A DNA stretch of 53,333 nt from positions 1 through 53,333 of the forward strand of contig JAIZWL010000011.1 of NCBI GenBank assembly GCA_021498125.1, in the 5' to 3' direction. Positions 1-8,780 of the stretch are shown piece after piece. The stretch is from Candidatus Thorarchaeota archaeon (lineage in GTDB: Archaea > Asgardarchaeota > Thorarchaeia > Thorarchaeales > Thorarchaeaceae). Each line of letters opens with the position of its first letter. The stretch's first letter is position 1. The notes under the pieces were generated by a model. The model worked only from the letters and a program-made list of their open reading frames with translations. It was not told the DNA's origin and made no database searches. The translations under genes were made by a program, and so were the position numbers.

Positions 1-156
1 ACAAGACGCAATAGATCACGATACTATAGTTGGATAGTCATAAAATAGATTGGTCAAAATCAGCATCTGTAGGTTCTATACGGTTTTGACTAGCGATTTA
101 TCTAGTATGTTGCGTCAGTATTTTATGATATTACAACGTTGGAATTATATTGGATA

Positions 157-963
157 ATGGAGAAGACGACAATGGAGAAAACTGCAAATACGTCAGTATT
201 TCAATTACTAAAAACGTTCACCACAAACAAAGAAGCGATGTTAGGAGTGGGTATGTCGGTTCTCTTGATCTGCATCTGTACAAGTTGGTTTGCTCTAATA
301 TATGCAGGTTTAACCCGTTATCTGCTCATTATTACATTCCCGCTCTTCAATGGTATGTTCATCATATCAATAATACTTTTTGTGATCCGTGGGGTTAATA
401 AAACTCTGATAACACTACAGACTACAGACGGCGGTCTTAGAAAGGCGCTTGTTCTTAGTTCAATGATTGCATTTGCTATTGTTCTGTCTTTGAATGTACT
501 TTTTGAAATCATCTCTAGTTCTAGACTGCTGCGAAATTGGTTCATTGGATATTATTCCCAGATCAATTCATTTACATTAATTGATTATGTGCCTGATTCA
601 TTGACATTGTTTACGATCATTGTAGACAACCTTTTGCTATATTATCTGTTTGCCACATTTTCTATTTGGATTATTTCTAAATCGAAACGAATAAGGATCT
701 CAACTGAACCTACAAAGAACTTGGCTATACTTGAAGGATTTATCTCGAAGGACTATTTCTTTGTTCTTGTCCTTTTGGGGATTGCTATTATACTTAATGC
801 ATCTGTTATCAATTCTACAATAACTTTTATGGGGTCACCATTCCAAGATGCTTTACCAATCATCTGGCTCACAGGTTCAGTGGTTTTTAACTCACTTCTT
901 TCCTATTTGCTTTGGTTCTCAGCATGGAAGAACATCGATAGGAATCCACCAGTGATCGAATGA
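157..963 (+). CDS. Six-helix membrane protein, unknown function
   Basis: I do not recognise a family. The product is about 268 residues with a short charged N-terminus and roughly six hydrophobic segments: near residues 30-50, 58-80, 100-120, 150-172, 200-218 and 230-255. It is therefore an integral membrane protein with few extended loops. The reading frame is open from a TTG at 139. I prefer the ATG at 157 because an AT-rich TATA-like stretch near 119-133 would place transcription start about at this codon, giving a leaderless message; there is no Shine-Dalgarno sequence. A further ATG lies at 172. It stands alone, with degraded non-coding sequence following it. Confidence 0.6.
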   Translation: MEKTTMEKTANTSVFQLLKTFTTNKEAMLGVGMSVLLICICTSWFALIYAGLTRYLLIITFPLFNGMFIISIILFVIRGVNKTLITLQTTDGGLRKALVLSSMIAFAIVLSLNVLFEIISSSRLLRNWFIGYYSQINSFTLIDYVPDSLTLFTIIVDNLLLYYLFATFSIWIISKSKRIRISTEPTKNLAILEGFISKDYFFVLVLLGIAIILNASVINSTITFMGSPFQDALPIIWLTGSVVFNSLLSYLLWFSAWKNIDRNPPVIE

Positions 964-1159
964 TTTTCTTTAAATGAATTCGGCTACTCTTGAAAAAGTG
1001 CGTTTGGTGTTCTCCACCATTCGGGTTAAATCTGGTCAACTTCTATGTATAGGCTAAGTGGCCGCGCAGCCGATTAGTTCCTCAATCAGGCTAAGTTGGA
1101 GTTTCAGGTCAGTAAGGTTTATGCGTATTTGGTCTAATGATTGGTTGAGGATGGACTTC

Positions 1160-1510
1160 TCATGAGTGAAATGGGGCTAGTTGATCGTGCACTTGATGCA
1201 CGAGTAGAGCTAGGTCGGTCGTCATAGACGTAATCTTTTGAGACTGAGGACTGCGCTGCTTGTGATCGCTGTGTTGTCACCATTGTGGGTCATGCCGCTC
1301 TCGGCACCAGTGGTCTCGGATGTGGTGGTGGTCATGCATCATGATAGTACCGTGAGGACTGCGGTCAGAACTATCACGGCAAATGATCCGCATGTACGAG
1401 TAGTGGAATATGGGTCCATTGATTATGCATTGACCATTCATCGGGCGTTCGGAAGAGTAGTGGAGGTGCCTAAGGAAGTCATCCTGTTCCTTGCGGCACG
1501 CACATTGTGA
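1160..1510 (+). pseudogene. Possible truncated secreted-protein remnant
   Basis: A frame beginning with TTG at 1238 encodes 90 residues. It opens with a convincing signal peptide (charged MRLR, then a hydrophobic stretch to about residue 24), followed by a compact acidic/basic segment with VVVVMHHDS and VEYGSIDYALTIH, and stops at 1510. Directly upstream a short coding-looking stretch from ATG 1160 ends at a stop near 1227. The piece is too short for a normal surface protein, and degraded sequence follows. I read it as the 5' end of a secreted-protein gene that lost the rest. A genuine small secreted protein is the alternative. Confidence 0.3.
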
Positions 1511-1739
1511 GTGTTCGCAGTCACTATGATGGTGCTTTCATCAGCTCGCCCCAAGTCCTGTGGTTCGGACCTCCTCTGAAACGAAGCGTTCCCTGTGTAC
1601 GAGTGAAAACGGCTGCGTATATCACATTGCACTGCTTACGGAAAAGAAGCTTGGCGAACCATGGTATTTTCGAGAGCCGGAACAGGCCTGTCTCATCGAA
1701 AAGAATGACCGTATGGTGGGTGCCATTCAGCAGCAGCAG

Positions 1740-1838
1740 GAGGAGTAGATCAGACTCGCCATAATCTGTAATGCCGTTGGGCACGGCAGTCACTTGCATC
1801 CTCTCCACAGAGACCTGTGATCGTTGCGTGTAGGTTGG
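1740..1838 (-). pseudogene. Fragment of an SBBP-type surface protein gene
   Basis: On the minus strand this stretch reads QVTAVPNGITDYGESDLL. It matches QVTAVTNGVTAYGESDLL of the intact SBBP protein (about 15786-20999), where the motif lies in the N-terminal domain before the propeller repeats. Similarity covers about 30 residues and then stops. The fragment ends in a run of Leu codons built from CTG/CTC triplets (plus strand near 1729-1745), which looks like a small slippage expansion. It is a clear remnant of a paralogue, not a gene. Confidence 0.6.
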
Positions 1839-1969
1839 AGAACAGTGAGAAAAGTCGATGGGCACGTACGTATTAGGACGACTTGCACTATGCTGTTATC
1901 GGATTCGAGACCTTGTAGGATGTATTTTACCTCGATTGGTCCATTGTTGCGGATTTTTCACACAGCTCA
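1839..1969. mobile_element. 131-bp TIR-bounded element (copy 3, degenerate)
   Basis: The right end, GATTTTTCACACAGCTCA (1952-1969), matches the terminal inverted repeat of the 33087-33218 element with two changes. The left end at 1839-1856 (core CAGTGAGAAAAGTC) matches CTGTGTGAAAAGTC with two changes. The distance between outer ends is 131 bp, the same as the 12853-12983 copy and one less than the 33087-33218 copy. The interior is not similar to the other copies by eye, and target duplications are not clear (TTGG is shared at both flanks). Confidence 0.4.
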
Positions 1970-2013
1970 GGATATTGGATCCATGTTTTAACTGTGTCAT
2001 TTGTCAAAAACAC

Positions 2014-2027
2014 GTAAAATAAATAAT
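2014..2027 (+). promoter_or_regulatory. TATA-like box for the 2086 membrane gene
   Basis: GTAAAATAAATAAT lies about 65 bases upstream of the ATG at 2086. An archaeal start site about 25 bases downstream would fall near 2042-2045, inside the longer reading frame that begins at 2032, so it argues for the 2086 start. Confidence 0.35.
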
Positions 2028-2085
2028 TACTATGATAGTCAATGTTTATCTACTATACAGGCTGTGTAAATTTGTGGGAGTCTTT

Positions 2086-4353
2086 ATGGAGATTGATGCA
2101 TTCTTCATTGAATGGTACTGGCTTATAGCAGGAATCATCATTGTTCTTTCTCTTTTCGTTATGGAATTAAGGGATCGAGGGCATTTTCATTTGAAGAGGG
2201 ATCTTACTCGGTCTGAAGCTTGCTGTGCCTGTTTTATCATGGGCTTCCCTTGTTTCGGAGCTCTGCTTGGCCTTGCGCTTTATTTTCTTTATTTATCCAT
2301 GGGGTCTCCAGCGTTTATGGATGGCGTATTCGATCTATTCTTCTTTTTGTATAGGTTCAGTGGTATTGCGTTAGTATCGATAATGTTTGCAATTCTGTTA
2401 AAGGAAGTCCATAAATCTTGGGGGATAATGGGCCTGTCAGCACTCGTCACGATACTCTTCTCCTTCATCTATGTCCTTGGATATTCTGGAGCGCCACAGG
2501 AGTTCTATGCTGATGTCTTGCTTAGCTATATGCCAATGATCGTATTATTTTCAATTGTTGAATGGCCAATCCAAGGAATTCTGTTAGGATTTCTTAGCGG
2601 TAAGATAAACCCGAAAGAGCTGGCACCACATACTTCACAGCACATTACCCATCACTATCCCGAGAAGACAATTTCAATGATCCATCACCTTGCTAAGCGC
2701 GTTGTGATCGATCGGGATAGCGCCTCCCTAGAGGCAATACTTGCTCTTCGTGATAAACGACCTGATGAGTTCAAGAGTGCTGTCACTGGCCTGACGTATC
2801 CTGATCTAGGCGAACATCTGACAGGGGACATTAGTAACGACACACAAGAGCTTCTGCTGCTCTTGAAAAAAGAACGACCAACCCGTTTAACCCGTATCAT
2901 TGGGTTCTCTTTCCCGATCTGGGTTAGTCTCTTGTATGCTATGATCTGGACGTGGGACGTAATCCCTAGACGGACTTGGTTGAATTTCATATGGCCTCTG
3001 GTGTTCGTATTTTTTTTGATGGTGATTCTAAAGGTGGCATCAGACTCACAAGGCGCATCAGGTGCCGTATTTCGTATCGTCAGAAATAATGAGTCATTCC
3101 TGTTGACAGATCAAGAGTTTCGCCAAAGGTGTCTTCTTAATCGAGTTGTGTATGTTATTCTCACGACAGTCTTTCTAATCACATTGTTTGTCCACTATAC
3201 TATTCTAAGCCCTACCATGACCATTCCCTTTTATGGCGTCGCCGTAACCTACCTGATTACAGTTCCCCTTGCACTACGCGATCACATGATAACTGGAAAG
3301 CGAAAGAGAGTCGATATCGTACAAAGAGTACTAGAGAAAGTACCAGAAGATGACGAAGATGAGGTTTCACTGATGCCTCCTCCCTCGCGCTCACCAGATG
3401 AATGGTCCGATCTATATCCTTCTATGCAAGAACGGAAGCCGTCCACATCTGAACGCCCGATGTCTTCTTCATCTCAAACGTCAGAGGTTTCACCTGCGCT
3501 TAACGAATTTCTGAAGAGGTTGGAGCGTCCGAGCTTTTCAGTGTATGAAGAACAGAAAATGAGCAATATTCTCATGGGTGTAAGCATAGGCTCACTCCTC
3601 AGTATTGCTATCACGTGGACGATCACTATCACGGGACCCAGTTCTTTCCCATTAGTGGTCCCAATTGTTGCAACGGTCATCGGAATCCCTGCAACATTGA
3701 TCGCCGCAGCAATGTGGTACTTTGCCATTAAGAAGTACGGGATTCGTGGCTTGGGGCGGCACACCGTGTCCGCAATACTGTCAGCCGTGGAGATTGATAG
3801 TAATGGGATTGAGAACATCGGCTATGTTGCCGTTCCCTCGACCCCTGAAGAGTTCAAGGGATTAGGTTTTCGCCCTAGGATCGGCTATGGTACTCTTGCA
3901 CGTAAAATGGGGCCTGACGTGACATGGCCCCGGGCCAAGCTGGAAGGTGCTCTGCAAGATTACCGTAAGATGAATATGCGTATTACTCTTCTCGCCGGAT
4001 CGTTACTGACCGCGATTGGGCTGTTCTTAGTAATCGTGTTTGGGGGCGGAATGGATGCGTCTGCCTTGGTCCCGTTTGCTCTATTGGCCTTCGGGATCGT
4101 CCTGCTCTTATACTCCCTGTATCTGAGGACTCGCTCTAAGGAGGATTGGGTGTCAACCATTAGCTTATCAGACGCAGTCACTCTCCGTGAGACCTTCGAT
4201 CAGATCGTTCAACTGATTCGATCTGAGAGCAAGTACTGCCTCCGGTTGTTGGTGGTTGGACAATATGACAATCTCTATTACACAGGCAGGATATTCATGA
4301 CCACTGCCAACATTGAGCTTAAGGAAGCCGTCATCGTGCCAGAACATTATTGA
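2086..4353 (+). CDS. Large multi-spanning membrane protein, unknown function
   Basis: About 755 residues; I do not recognise a family. Five hydrophobic segments occur in the first 170 residues. A mainly helical soluble region follows (about 175-275, with His-rich HITHHYPEK), then about three membrane segments (275-400). Next is an acidic, Pro/Ser-rich linker (410-470, PEDDEDE), two more segments (500-560) and a final pair (about 645-690) before a soluble tail. The frame is open from 2032, but the ATG at 2086 has GGGAG five bases ahead and suits the upstream TATA-like box, so I choose it. The repeated pattern of helical pairs and soluble blocks suggests internal modularity, perhaps a scaffold or sensor; no catalytic motif is visible. 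Confidence 0.65.
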   Translation: MEIDAFFIEWYWLIAGIIIVLSLFVMELRDRGHFHLKRDLTRSEACCACFIMGFPCFGALLGLALYFLYLSMGSPAFMDGVFDLFFFLYRFSGIALVSIMFAILLKEVHKSWGIMGLSALVTILFSFIYVLGYSGAPQEFYADVLLSYMPMIVLFSIVEWPIQGILLGFLSGKINPKELAPHTSQHITHHYPEKTISMIHHLAKRVVIDRDSASLEAILALRDKRPDEFKSAVTGLTYPDLGEHLTGDISNDTQELLLLLKKERPTRLTRIIGFSFPIWVSLLYAMIWTWDVIPRRTWLNFIWPLVFVFFLMVILKVASDSQGASGAVFRIVRNNESFLLTDQEFRQRCLLNRVVYVILTTVFLITLFVHYTILSPTMTIPFYGVAVTYLITVPLALRDHMITGKRKRVDIVQRVLEKVPEDDEDEVSLMPPPSRSPDEWSDLYPSMQERKPSTSERPMSSSSQTSEVSPALNEFLKRLERPSFSVYEEQKMSNILMGVSIGSLLSIAITWTITITGPSSFPLVVPIVATVIGIPATLIAAAMWYFAIKKYGIRGLGRHTVSAILSAVEIDSNGIENIGYVAVPSTPEEFKGLGFRPRIGYGTLARKMGPDVTWPRAKLEGALQDYRKMNMRITLLAGSLLTAIGLFLVIVFGGGMDASALVPFALLAFGIVLLLYSLYLRTRSKEDWVSTISLSDAVTLRETFDQIVQLIRSESKYCLRLLVVGQYDNLYYTGRIFMTTANIELKEAVIVPEHY

Positions 4354-4456
4354 ATCTGCCTGAATGTAGTCAAAATTGATTGATTGCCGATGCATCTTGT
4401 TTTATCACGAAACTATGTATAATAACTATCCGATATTTGGTTCTTTTACCTCTTGA

Positions 4457-4747
4457 TTATTCGAGCCATTTGTAGCCTTTGCTTCGATGAATTATCTCGG
4501 TGACTTTTACTTTTCTATCAATTACGAAATAGATTGCTCTGTACATTCCAATCCTCAAACGAAACAAAGGAGGATCCGAATGTATCCTGAGTTTCTTTAT
4601 GTCTGTACCAGAACGTGAATGAAATGGATCTTGTGCAAGACATGCCAATGCGTCCTTGATTCGTTTATTTTGTTTAGACTCTAGAAGGCGCAGTTGAGAA
4701 ACTGCAGTTTCTGAGAGAAGTACCTCATAGGTCGGCAAGAGGGACAA
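4457..4747 (-). CDS. RelE/ParE-type toxin
   Basis: A 96-residue basic protein with the RelE-superfamily pattern: YEVLLSETAVSQLRLL at the N-terminus, a helical KRIKDALACL, then LRIHSDPPLFRLRIGMYRAIYFV and a closing beta strand ending in the basic IIHRSKGYKWLE. The central LFRLRIGMYRAIY corresponds to the family's Y/F-R-L-R-x-G-x-Y-R-x-x-Y core. Members are ribosome-dependent mRNA nucleases (RelE) or gyrase inhibitors (ParE); the sequence does not decide which. It overlaps the upstream antitoxin gene by 23 bases in another frame, the usual toxin-antitoxin layout. Length is normal and it appears intact. Confidence 0.8.
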   Translation of the reverse strand: MSLLPTYEVLLSETAVSQLRLLESKQNKRIKDALACLAQDPFHSRSGTDIKKLRIHSDPPLFRLRIGMYRAIYFVIDRKVKVTEIIHRSKGYKWLE

Positions 4748-4922
4748 ACTCCTCTTCTGAGAGAATCCGTTTTTGAGTTTCGGCGAACTCTAATTGTTCC
4801 GCAAACATAATGAGGCGTCGAATCAATTGATCATAGGTTTCTCCCTTTCGCCCAAATTTCTTTAGCAAATCCCTTGTTTCCTTTTTCACAGGGATTGTTG
4901 TTGTTTCACTCATCTCTATCAC
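4725..4922 (-). CDS. Antitoxin partner of the RelE-type toxin
   Basis: A 65-residue protein. The N-terminal beta-strand/helix TTTIPVKKETRDLLKKFG resembles ribbon-helix-helix or AbrB-like archaeal antitoxins, and GRKGETYDQLIRRLI is typical of small archaeal antitoxins of the VapB/RelB kind. The acidic C-terminal tail (LSEEEFVPLADL) would wrap the toxin. It precedes and overlaps the toxin gene, so the two are cotranslated. Such antitoxins usually repress their own promoter through the N-terminal domain; no operator was identified. MSETTT, four codons in, is an alternative start. Confidence 0.7.
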   Translation of the reverse strand: MIEMSETTTIPVKKETRDLLKKFGRKGETYDQLIRRLIMFAEQLEFAETQKRILSEEEFVPLADL

Positions 4923-4985
4923 TACTTATAGTCTTGATAGTAACTTATAATTGTCGTGTTTTGAGATAAACCTGTTCGGCAGCAT

Positions 4986-5006
4986 CTGCCCACCAACGGC
5001 AGTGGG
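4986..5006. repeat. Hairpin repeat, copy A
   Basis: GCCCACCAACGGCAGTGGG occurs here and again, identical over 19 bases, near 15500. GCCCAC and GTGGG(T) can pair around the 8-base loop CAACGGCA. Short hairpins of this form are typical at the ends of IS200/IS605 elements, but no TnpA or TnpB gene is present, so this would be a solo remnant. In the plus frame both copies can also read SAHQRQW, so a shared coding remnant is the alternative. Confidence 0.5.
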
Positions 5007-5110
5007 TTGCAATTCTTTCTCATCGAGGGAAGAATCTGCTTGATCGGATCAAACGAATGATGCTTGAAATTGATGCTTTTTCAGACATATACCGATTATT
5101 TGACATTATA

Positions 5111-5197
5111 TTAATTAATTGGGGAGAAACATTTGTCAATATTCTCGGGATCTTCCTCAACTGCTCTTCTCAATTCTTGAAGTTTAGTTGTGCTCAT
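5111..5197 (-). CDS. Possible 28-residue small protein
   Basis: A short minus-strand frame starts with ATG at 5197 and stops at 5111, giving MSTTKLQELRRAVEEDPENI and eight more residues. A strong Shine-Dalgarno sequence (GGAGGG) lies seven bases before the ATG, unusual for such a short frame here. The product is helical and charged. It could be a microprotein, or the surviving 5' end of a truncated antitoxin-like gene between two toxin-antitoxin loci. The complementary strand carries a 57-codon frame, so which strand is coding is not settled. Confidence 0.3.
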   Translation of the reverse strand: MSTTKLQELRRAVEEDPENIDKCFSPIN

Positions 5198-5446
5198 ACT
5201 ATAACTCCCTCCTCTTGTAATTTCTAACAGAGTTATATAGACCTTACATATGATCTCTGAAATGTGTTTCCCACAAAACCCGTATTATAATATTTAATTG
5301 CACGAAAATCATGACTGAGGGGGAATCGTGCATCTCTGAGCGATTTCTTCTATGGTGGGTGGCGGGACGCTACTTCAAACGGAAAACTTGACCCGTATGA
5401 TTCCTCGTCGGTCTATCTGCATTCTTGAAGTCACATCATTGACGAT
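5198..5446. other. Gap between toxin-antitoxin loci
   Basis: No gene recognised. A TATA-like box (ATTATAATATTTAA, near 5284) is followed by an ATG at 5311 that opens only a 25-codon frame. GCACGA and TCGTGC near 5300-5332 could form a six-base-pair hairpin enclosing that ATG. Nothing further can be supported. Confidence 0.3.
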
Positions 5447-5875
5447 TCAATTCCCATTGAGGTTCAACCGTTGGATGATCACCTTGACGAATTGGCGAAT
5501 ATCATCAAGGTCCTCGTTAATGAATTTGAAGACCAGTTTGTTGTCAATTGATGAATACATGTGAACAAGTCTATGACGGAATCTGACCATCATCATCATT
5601 TTTTCGGCCAATGAATCGTCTATGATCTTTTGGCGGTGAAGGATTCTGAACACTTCGGCGTAATTAGCAGGTCGTCCCAATCCACTACCTGCAACTATAT
5701 GATTCGCAATATCGATACATGACTCGATTGCAAGATGTAGAGCACGTTCGGCCATCATTTGCGTCTCAAGGGACGAGAGATACGCTTCTAGGCCCTTTTC
5801 ACTTGTCGTTCTGAGTAACAGAAGAGATTGTTCTATTATTGAGATTCGTGAATTGATGACTTCAGGATCGATCAT
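5447..5875 (-). CDS. hepT: HepT-type toxin (DUF86)
   Basis: A 142-residue, mostly helical protein with the HepT hallmark R-x4-H-x-Y, seen as RHRLVHMY near residue 105. This is the catalytic motif of HEPN ribonucleases. ALHLAIESCIDIANHIVAGSGLGRPANYAEVF is the standard DUF86 core. HepT cleaves RNA until its partner MntA adds AMP to the tyrosine of this motif. The gene follows mntA with a 14-base overlap, the usual order. All key residues are present and the pair looks functional, unlike the broken copy at 50.2-50.8 kb. Confidence 0.88.
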   Translation of the reverse strand: MIDPEVINSRISIIEQSLLLLRTTSEKGLEAYLSSLETQMMAERALHLAIESCIDIANHIVAGSGLGRPANYAEVFRILHRQKIIDDSLAEKMMMMVRFRHRLVHMYSSIDNKLVFKFINEDLDDIRQFVKVIIQRLNLNGN

Positions 5876-6305
5876 TTGTTTGTTCCTCCATAAATCGTTT
5901 CAACATGTACCTGTCATATTCTTCCCAGAGCCGCTGCATGTCCTCGTATTCATCCCACGTCAGCCGCTCGAACTGAGCACGTTCAACTGGATTCTTGTCG
6001 TAGAAGAGAATTCCATCCCGGACAACACTGTTTCGAATGGCAACATCGGCTTGGTTGAGGCAGATGAGATCGACCTTGAGAATATCAAGCACCTCGGAAA
6101 CGCGAATTGTCAGTCTCTTTGTCAAATCCATGCAGTAGGTCTCATCCGACGAATCCGCGATGAGAATGGCAAGATCAAGATCGCTCATTGGGGTCTCGGT
6201 GCCTTTTGCAACAGAACCAAAGATGTAACCCGCAATCACTCTTGGCTCGGCCTCTAATACGGGGATAAGCCTCTCAATGATCGTCTTGACCTGTTGTTTC
6301 TGCAT
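5862..6305 (-). CDS. mntA: MntA-type nucleotidyltransferase antitoxin
   Basis: A 147-residue minimal nucleotidyltransferase. The active-site signature is clear: GSVAKG followed by SDLDLAIL, i.e. G-S-x10-D-x-D, near residues 30-46. A third acidic residue is available in LKVDLICL. In this family the enzyme AMPylates the HepT toxin tyrosine and so neutralises it. It precedes and overlaps hepT. The C-terminal 30 residues are charged and helical (EEYDRYMLKRFMEEQ), probably the HepT contact. A fragment closely matching residues around SDETYCMDLT lies on the minus strand near 51.78 kb. Confidence 0.88.
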   Translation of the reverse strand: MQKQQVKTIIERLIPVLEAEPRVIAGYIFGSVAKGTETPMSDLDLAILIADSSDETYCMDLTKRLTIRVSEVLDILKVDLICLNQADVAIRNSVVRDGILFYDKNPVERAQFERLTWDEYEDMQRLWEEYDRYMLKRFMEEQTNDRS

Positions 6306-6699
6306 CTGTATTCACCATATCTTAATCCGTGAATGATACTTCTCTGCTCATATCTTTCATGTATTATTGATCAGACTTGTTCATCTCACCATCGGAACGG
6401 TTAGAACATTTCGGTTTTCGGTTTTTATAAACGATTGCTGTTGTTTTTGCTAAGGGTTTTCACAATGATTTGTGGGCATTTGATAATTGGTCGCTTTTGG
6501 ATACTCTGCTATAGATAGATTTGGAGATCCCTATATCGTAACGATATGCTGATGTGTATGAAGTCCTGATTTTATTGCTATAGGGCGTATAGAAGATCAT
6601 TGCATTAGGATAATTGTGTTAAATTTATATTTTTAGGGTAATCTATCGAAACTCCTGAGTGAAGATTGTATTTATTACGTTTTAACACAGATCTTCTAA
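6306..6699. other. Intergenic stretch, no gene seen
   Basis: AT-rich sequence between mntA and the DUF2283 gene. A TATA-like run (GTTAAATTTATATTTTT, about 6616-6632) lies some 70 bases before the DUF2283 start and could be its promoter. I see no frame with coding character and no RNA structure I can support. Confidence 0.4.
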
Positions 6700-6909
6700 A
6701 TGGGGCGGTATGATATGGTCCAAGCGGTTGTTGATCTGGACAAGGTGGATATGGTCTACGATTTAGAGAATGATGTGCTCTATGTGAGTTTTGGGCCAGT
6801 ACAAGAAGCTGATGGCTCTGAGATGTTACCAAATGGGATCGTTGTCTGTTATAAAAATGGAAATCCAATTGGACTCACAATTGTCGGAAGAAACCATCCA
6901 AACTCGTAA
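6700..6909 (+). CDS. DUF2283 small protein
   Basis: A 69-residue protein with the DUF2283 pattern: MVYDLENDVLYVSFGP, an acidic turn, then NGIVVCYKNGNPIGLTIVG. This all-beta family often sits near toxin-antitoxin genes and is sometimes paired with DUF4258; no such partner is adjacent here. Molecular function is unknown for the family. The C-terminus ends soon after the last strand (RNHPNS), slightly short but plausible. ATG at 6715 is an alternative start. Confidence 0.75.
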   Translation: MGRYDMVQAVVDLDKVDMVYDLENDVLYVSFGPVQEADGSEMLPNGIVVCYKNGNPIGLTIVGRNHPNS

Positions 6910-7065
6910 AGCAGTATTAATTTAATATTTGGTGAATTCGAATCGTGGATGACAAAAGCACGAACAAATAAACATATCTTAGGACTTTGTAAAATCCTAT
7001 GTCTTGAAACATTGCGTTATTTGTAAATATATTCTTATATGTCTTCCATCCAATTCACTCAATTA

Positions 7066-7476
7066 TTAAATAATTTCTAACAACCCCCATTTGTTCTTGA
7101 AATATTCTACGTGTTTAGGCATGATATTCATGTTTCCGTTTATATTACTACTATTTTTCATATGGTTATCTCTTATTTCCTTCATGTGTTTCGAGGGGAT
7201 TATCCAGAAATCTGGGGGATTAAATGGTGGAGATGCATTTGTTCGTATCAGTACAAAATAGAGTATGGGATCCACTTCAAAATTATTTATCAACCAACTC
7301 ATATCTCCCATGGTTGTTCTGAATCTAATTCTGACTTTTTTGCCATTCGGTGTAGTAACGTGAACGTCTTCCCCTTTTTTAAAATCAGGTTCGAGTGAAT
7401 ATCCTCTCTGTAACAGCACAGCGATAAGAAAATGTTTACCAGTTTGATACGATCTTTCTCGGATGTTTTCAATCAT
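7066..7476 (-). CDS. Hypothetical protein, possible degenerate PD-(D/E)XK fold
   Basis: A 136-residue soluble protein preceded by AGGGAGA six bases before its ATG, so translation looks genuine. The order GYSLEPDFKKGEDVHVTTPNGKKVRIRFRTT, then strands ending in YFVLIRTN and DFWIIPSKHMKEI, resembles small PD-(D/E)XK proteins that read ..D(I/V)xV...G...xVKTS...(Y)FVxV......PEFyIVPSxxv. The position where active enzymes have Lys after the second strand reads R-F-R, so catalysis may be lost. The family assignment is inference. It lies in the defence island between DUF2283 and SIR2. Confidence 0.5.
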   Translation of the reverse strand: MIENIRERSYQTGKHFLIAVLLQRGYSLEPDFKKGEDVHVTTPNGKKVRIRFRTTMGDMSWLINNFEVDPILYFVLIRTNASPPFNPPDFWIIPSKHMKEIRDNHMKNSSNINGNMNIMPKHVEYFKNKWGLLEII

Positions 7477-7640
7477 TCATGTCTTCTCCCTGTTATTATG
7501 TTGATCTGTTGGATTATAGTTCAAATATTATTTAGAGTATTGCAATCTATGCTATTTTAATCCATTGATGGACTATTTTATTAATTGGCTTTTTTTTCTG
7601 AAACTGAATGAACCCAGAATATTGTTATAGTCTAATTATA

Positions 7641-8765
7641 TTAGATTTCTGCAATGTTGTTTTGTGTAAGCCTTGTTTCGGTCGAGATTTCGGGGTAATT
7701 ATTGGCAAAGTTTTCAAATGACATTTTAAGATAGTAAATGTTTTCAGTATCTCTGAAGAAACGGTAGAATCGATGATACTCTTCACTAATGTGGTGATTT
7801 TCTTTACCTTCGTGATAGTTGATTATATATATTTCTAACTTTGATTCTTTATTACTGAATCTTGCCATTTCCGCCCGTTTTAGAAGATATTTTATGTGGA
7901 AATCAGCGTCGGGAAATGAATACCCACAAAAGAAAATTCGATCTGCTTTGGATAGTACTCTTTCTGCTTGATACCATACTTTCTGAAAATGCACGTTTGT
8001 TAAGTTTTTAAAGTATGTGGGATACGTTAAGAACGGAGAAAGCGTTCCACGAGATTGCTTACATATAGATGAACCATAACCCTCAGAGGAGAAGTTTGCT
8101 TTATTTCCATCGGGTGTTCTAACCATTCTGTTACAAATAGGGCAATAGAGCCAATTTAATGACCCATGGATTTTATATAATTTCATTGTTAGCCTCTGTT
8201 TTGTACCACTATTTGCGCTATTGCAAAATTCTAGACCGTAATCGACTCTCATATTGTTACCAATTATGGCATTATCAATTAAAATATCATAATTTGTACT
8301 GACTAAGGAAACATTTTCGTAATAGTTATCCCTTGTAATATTACTTACAAGTGCAAAATGCGTATTTGATCTTTTGCTATTGATTAGCTTAAAACTTATC
8401 GTATCTATTATTGAGAATTTAATATCTTCCCTGATTTGAGCCAAATCTGATATGTTTGAGGAACTACGGATTGCAAACTGTTGGTCAACGGCTAGTGCCA
8501 TTTCTATAATCCCAAATGCTTCTTCACAGGTCGGATACAAGAGTGTACTGCTATTATTTATAGGATCTATACCAAAGAATTCCTTGAAAAATTTCAATAA
8601 TCTTTCGTAGCGCTCATTTCTAATCGTTTCATTGCCTAATTTCTTTGTAATATATTTTATTTTTGCGAAATATGTTTGAAACAGATTGGATTGTAACGGT
8701 GCTCCATCTGATGCCGAAGCACCAGCTCCCAAAAATATAACATCACTTTTGTCTGTGGGCGTCAA
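7641..8765 (-). CDS. SIR2-domain protein, defence type
   Basis: A 374-residue protein with NAD-binding SIR2 landmarks: FLGAGASASDGAP at residues 10-22 (glycine-rich loop), STNYD near 155, KIHGS near 198 (catalytic His) and a late FFCGYSFPDADFHI strand-helix typical of SIR2_2 proteins. CPICNRM is followed about 30 residues on by a single Cys, so a full four-Cys zinc site is not certain. In prokaryotic defence such domains usually degrade NAD+ on phage detection rather than deacetylate. The start is TTG at 8765, 15 bases after the stop of the MATE gene in the same direction, so the two are probably one operon. Confidence 0.8.
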   Translation of the reverse strand: MTPTDKSDVIFLGAGASASDGAPLQSNLFQTYFAKIKYITKKLGNETIRNERYERLLKFFKEFFGIDPINNSSTLLYPTCEEAFGIIEMALAVDQQFAIRSSSNISDLAQIREDIKFSIIDTISFKLINSKRSNTHFALVSNITRDNYYENVSLVSTNYDILIDNAIIGNNMRVDYGLEFCNSANSGTKQRLTMKLYKIHGSLNWLYCPICNRMVRTPDGNKANFSSEGYGSSICKQSRGTLSPFLTYPTYFKNLTNVHFQKVWYQAERVLSKADRIFFCGYSFPDADFHIKYLLKRAEMARFSNKESKLEIYIINYHEGKENHHISEEYHRFYRFFRDTENIYYLKMSFENFANNYPEISTETRLTQNNIAEI

Positions 8766-8780
8766 TTATTTTACCCCAAC

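Noticed and set aside
5057-5227. A 57-codon plus-strand frame opposite the 28-residue gene
   Set aside because: It extends upstream in a protein-like way, but has no ribosome-binding site and no family; the strand of coding is unresolved, so it is not listed as a gene.
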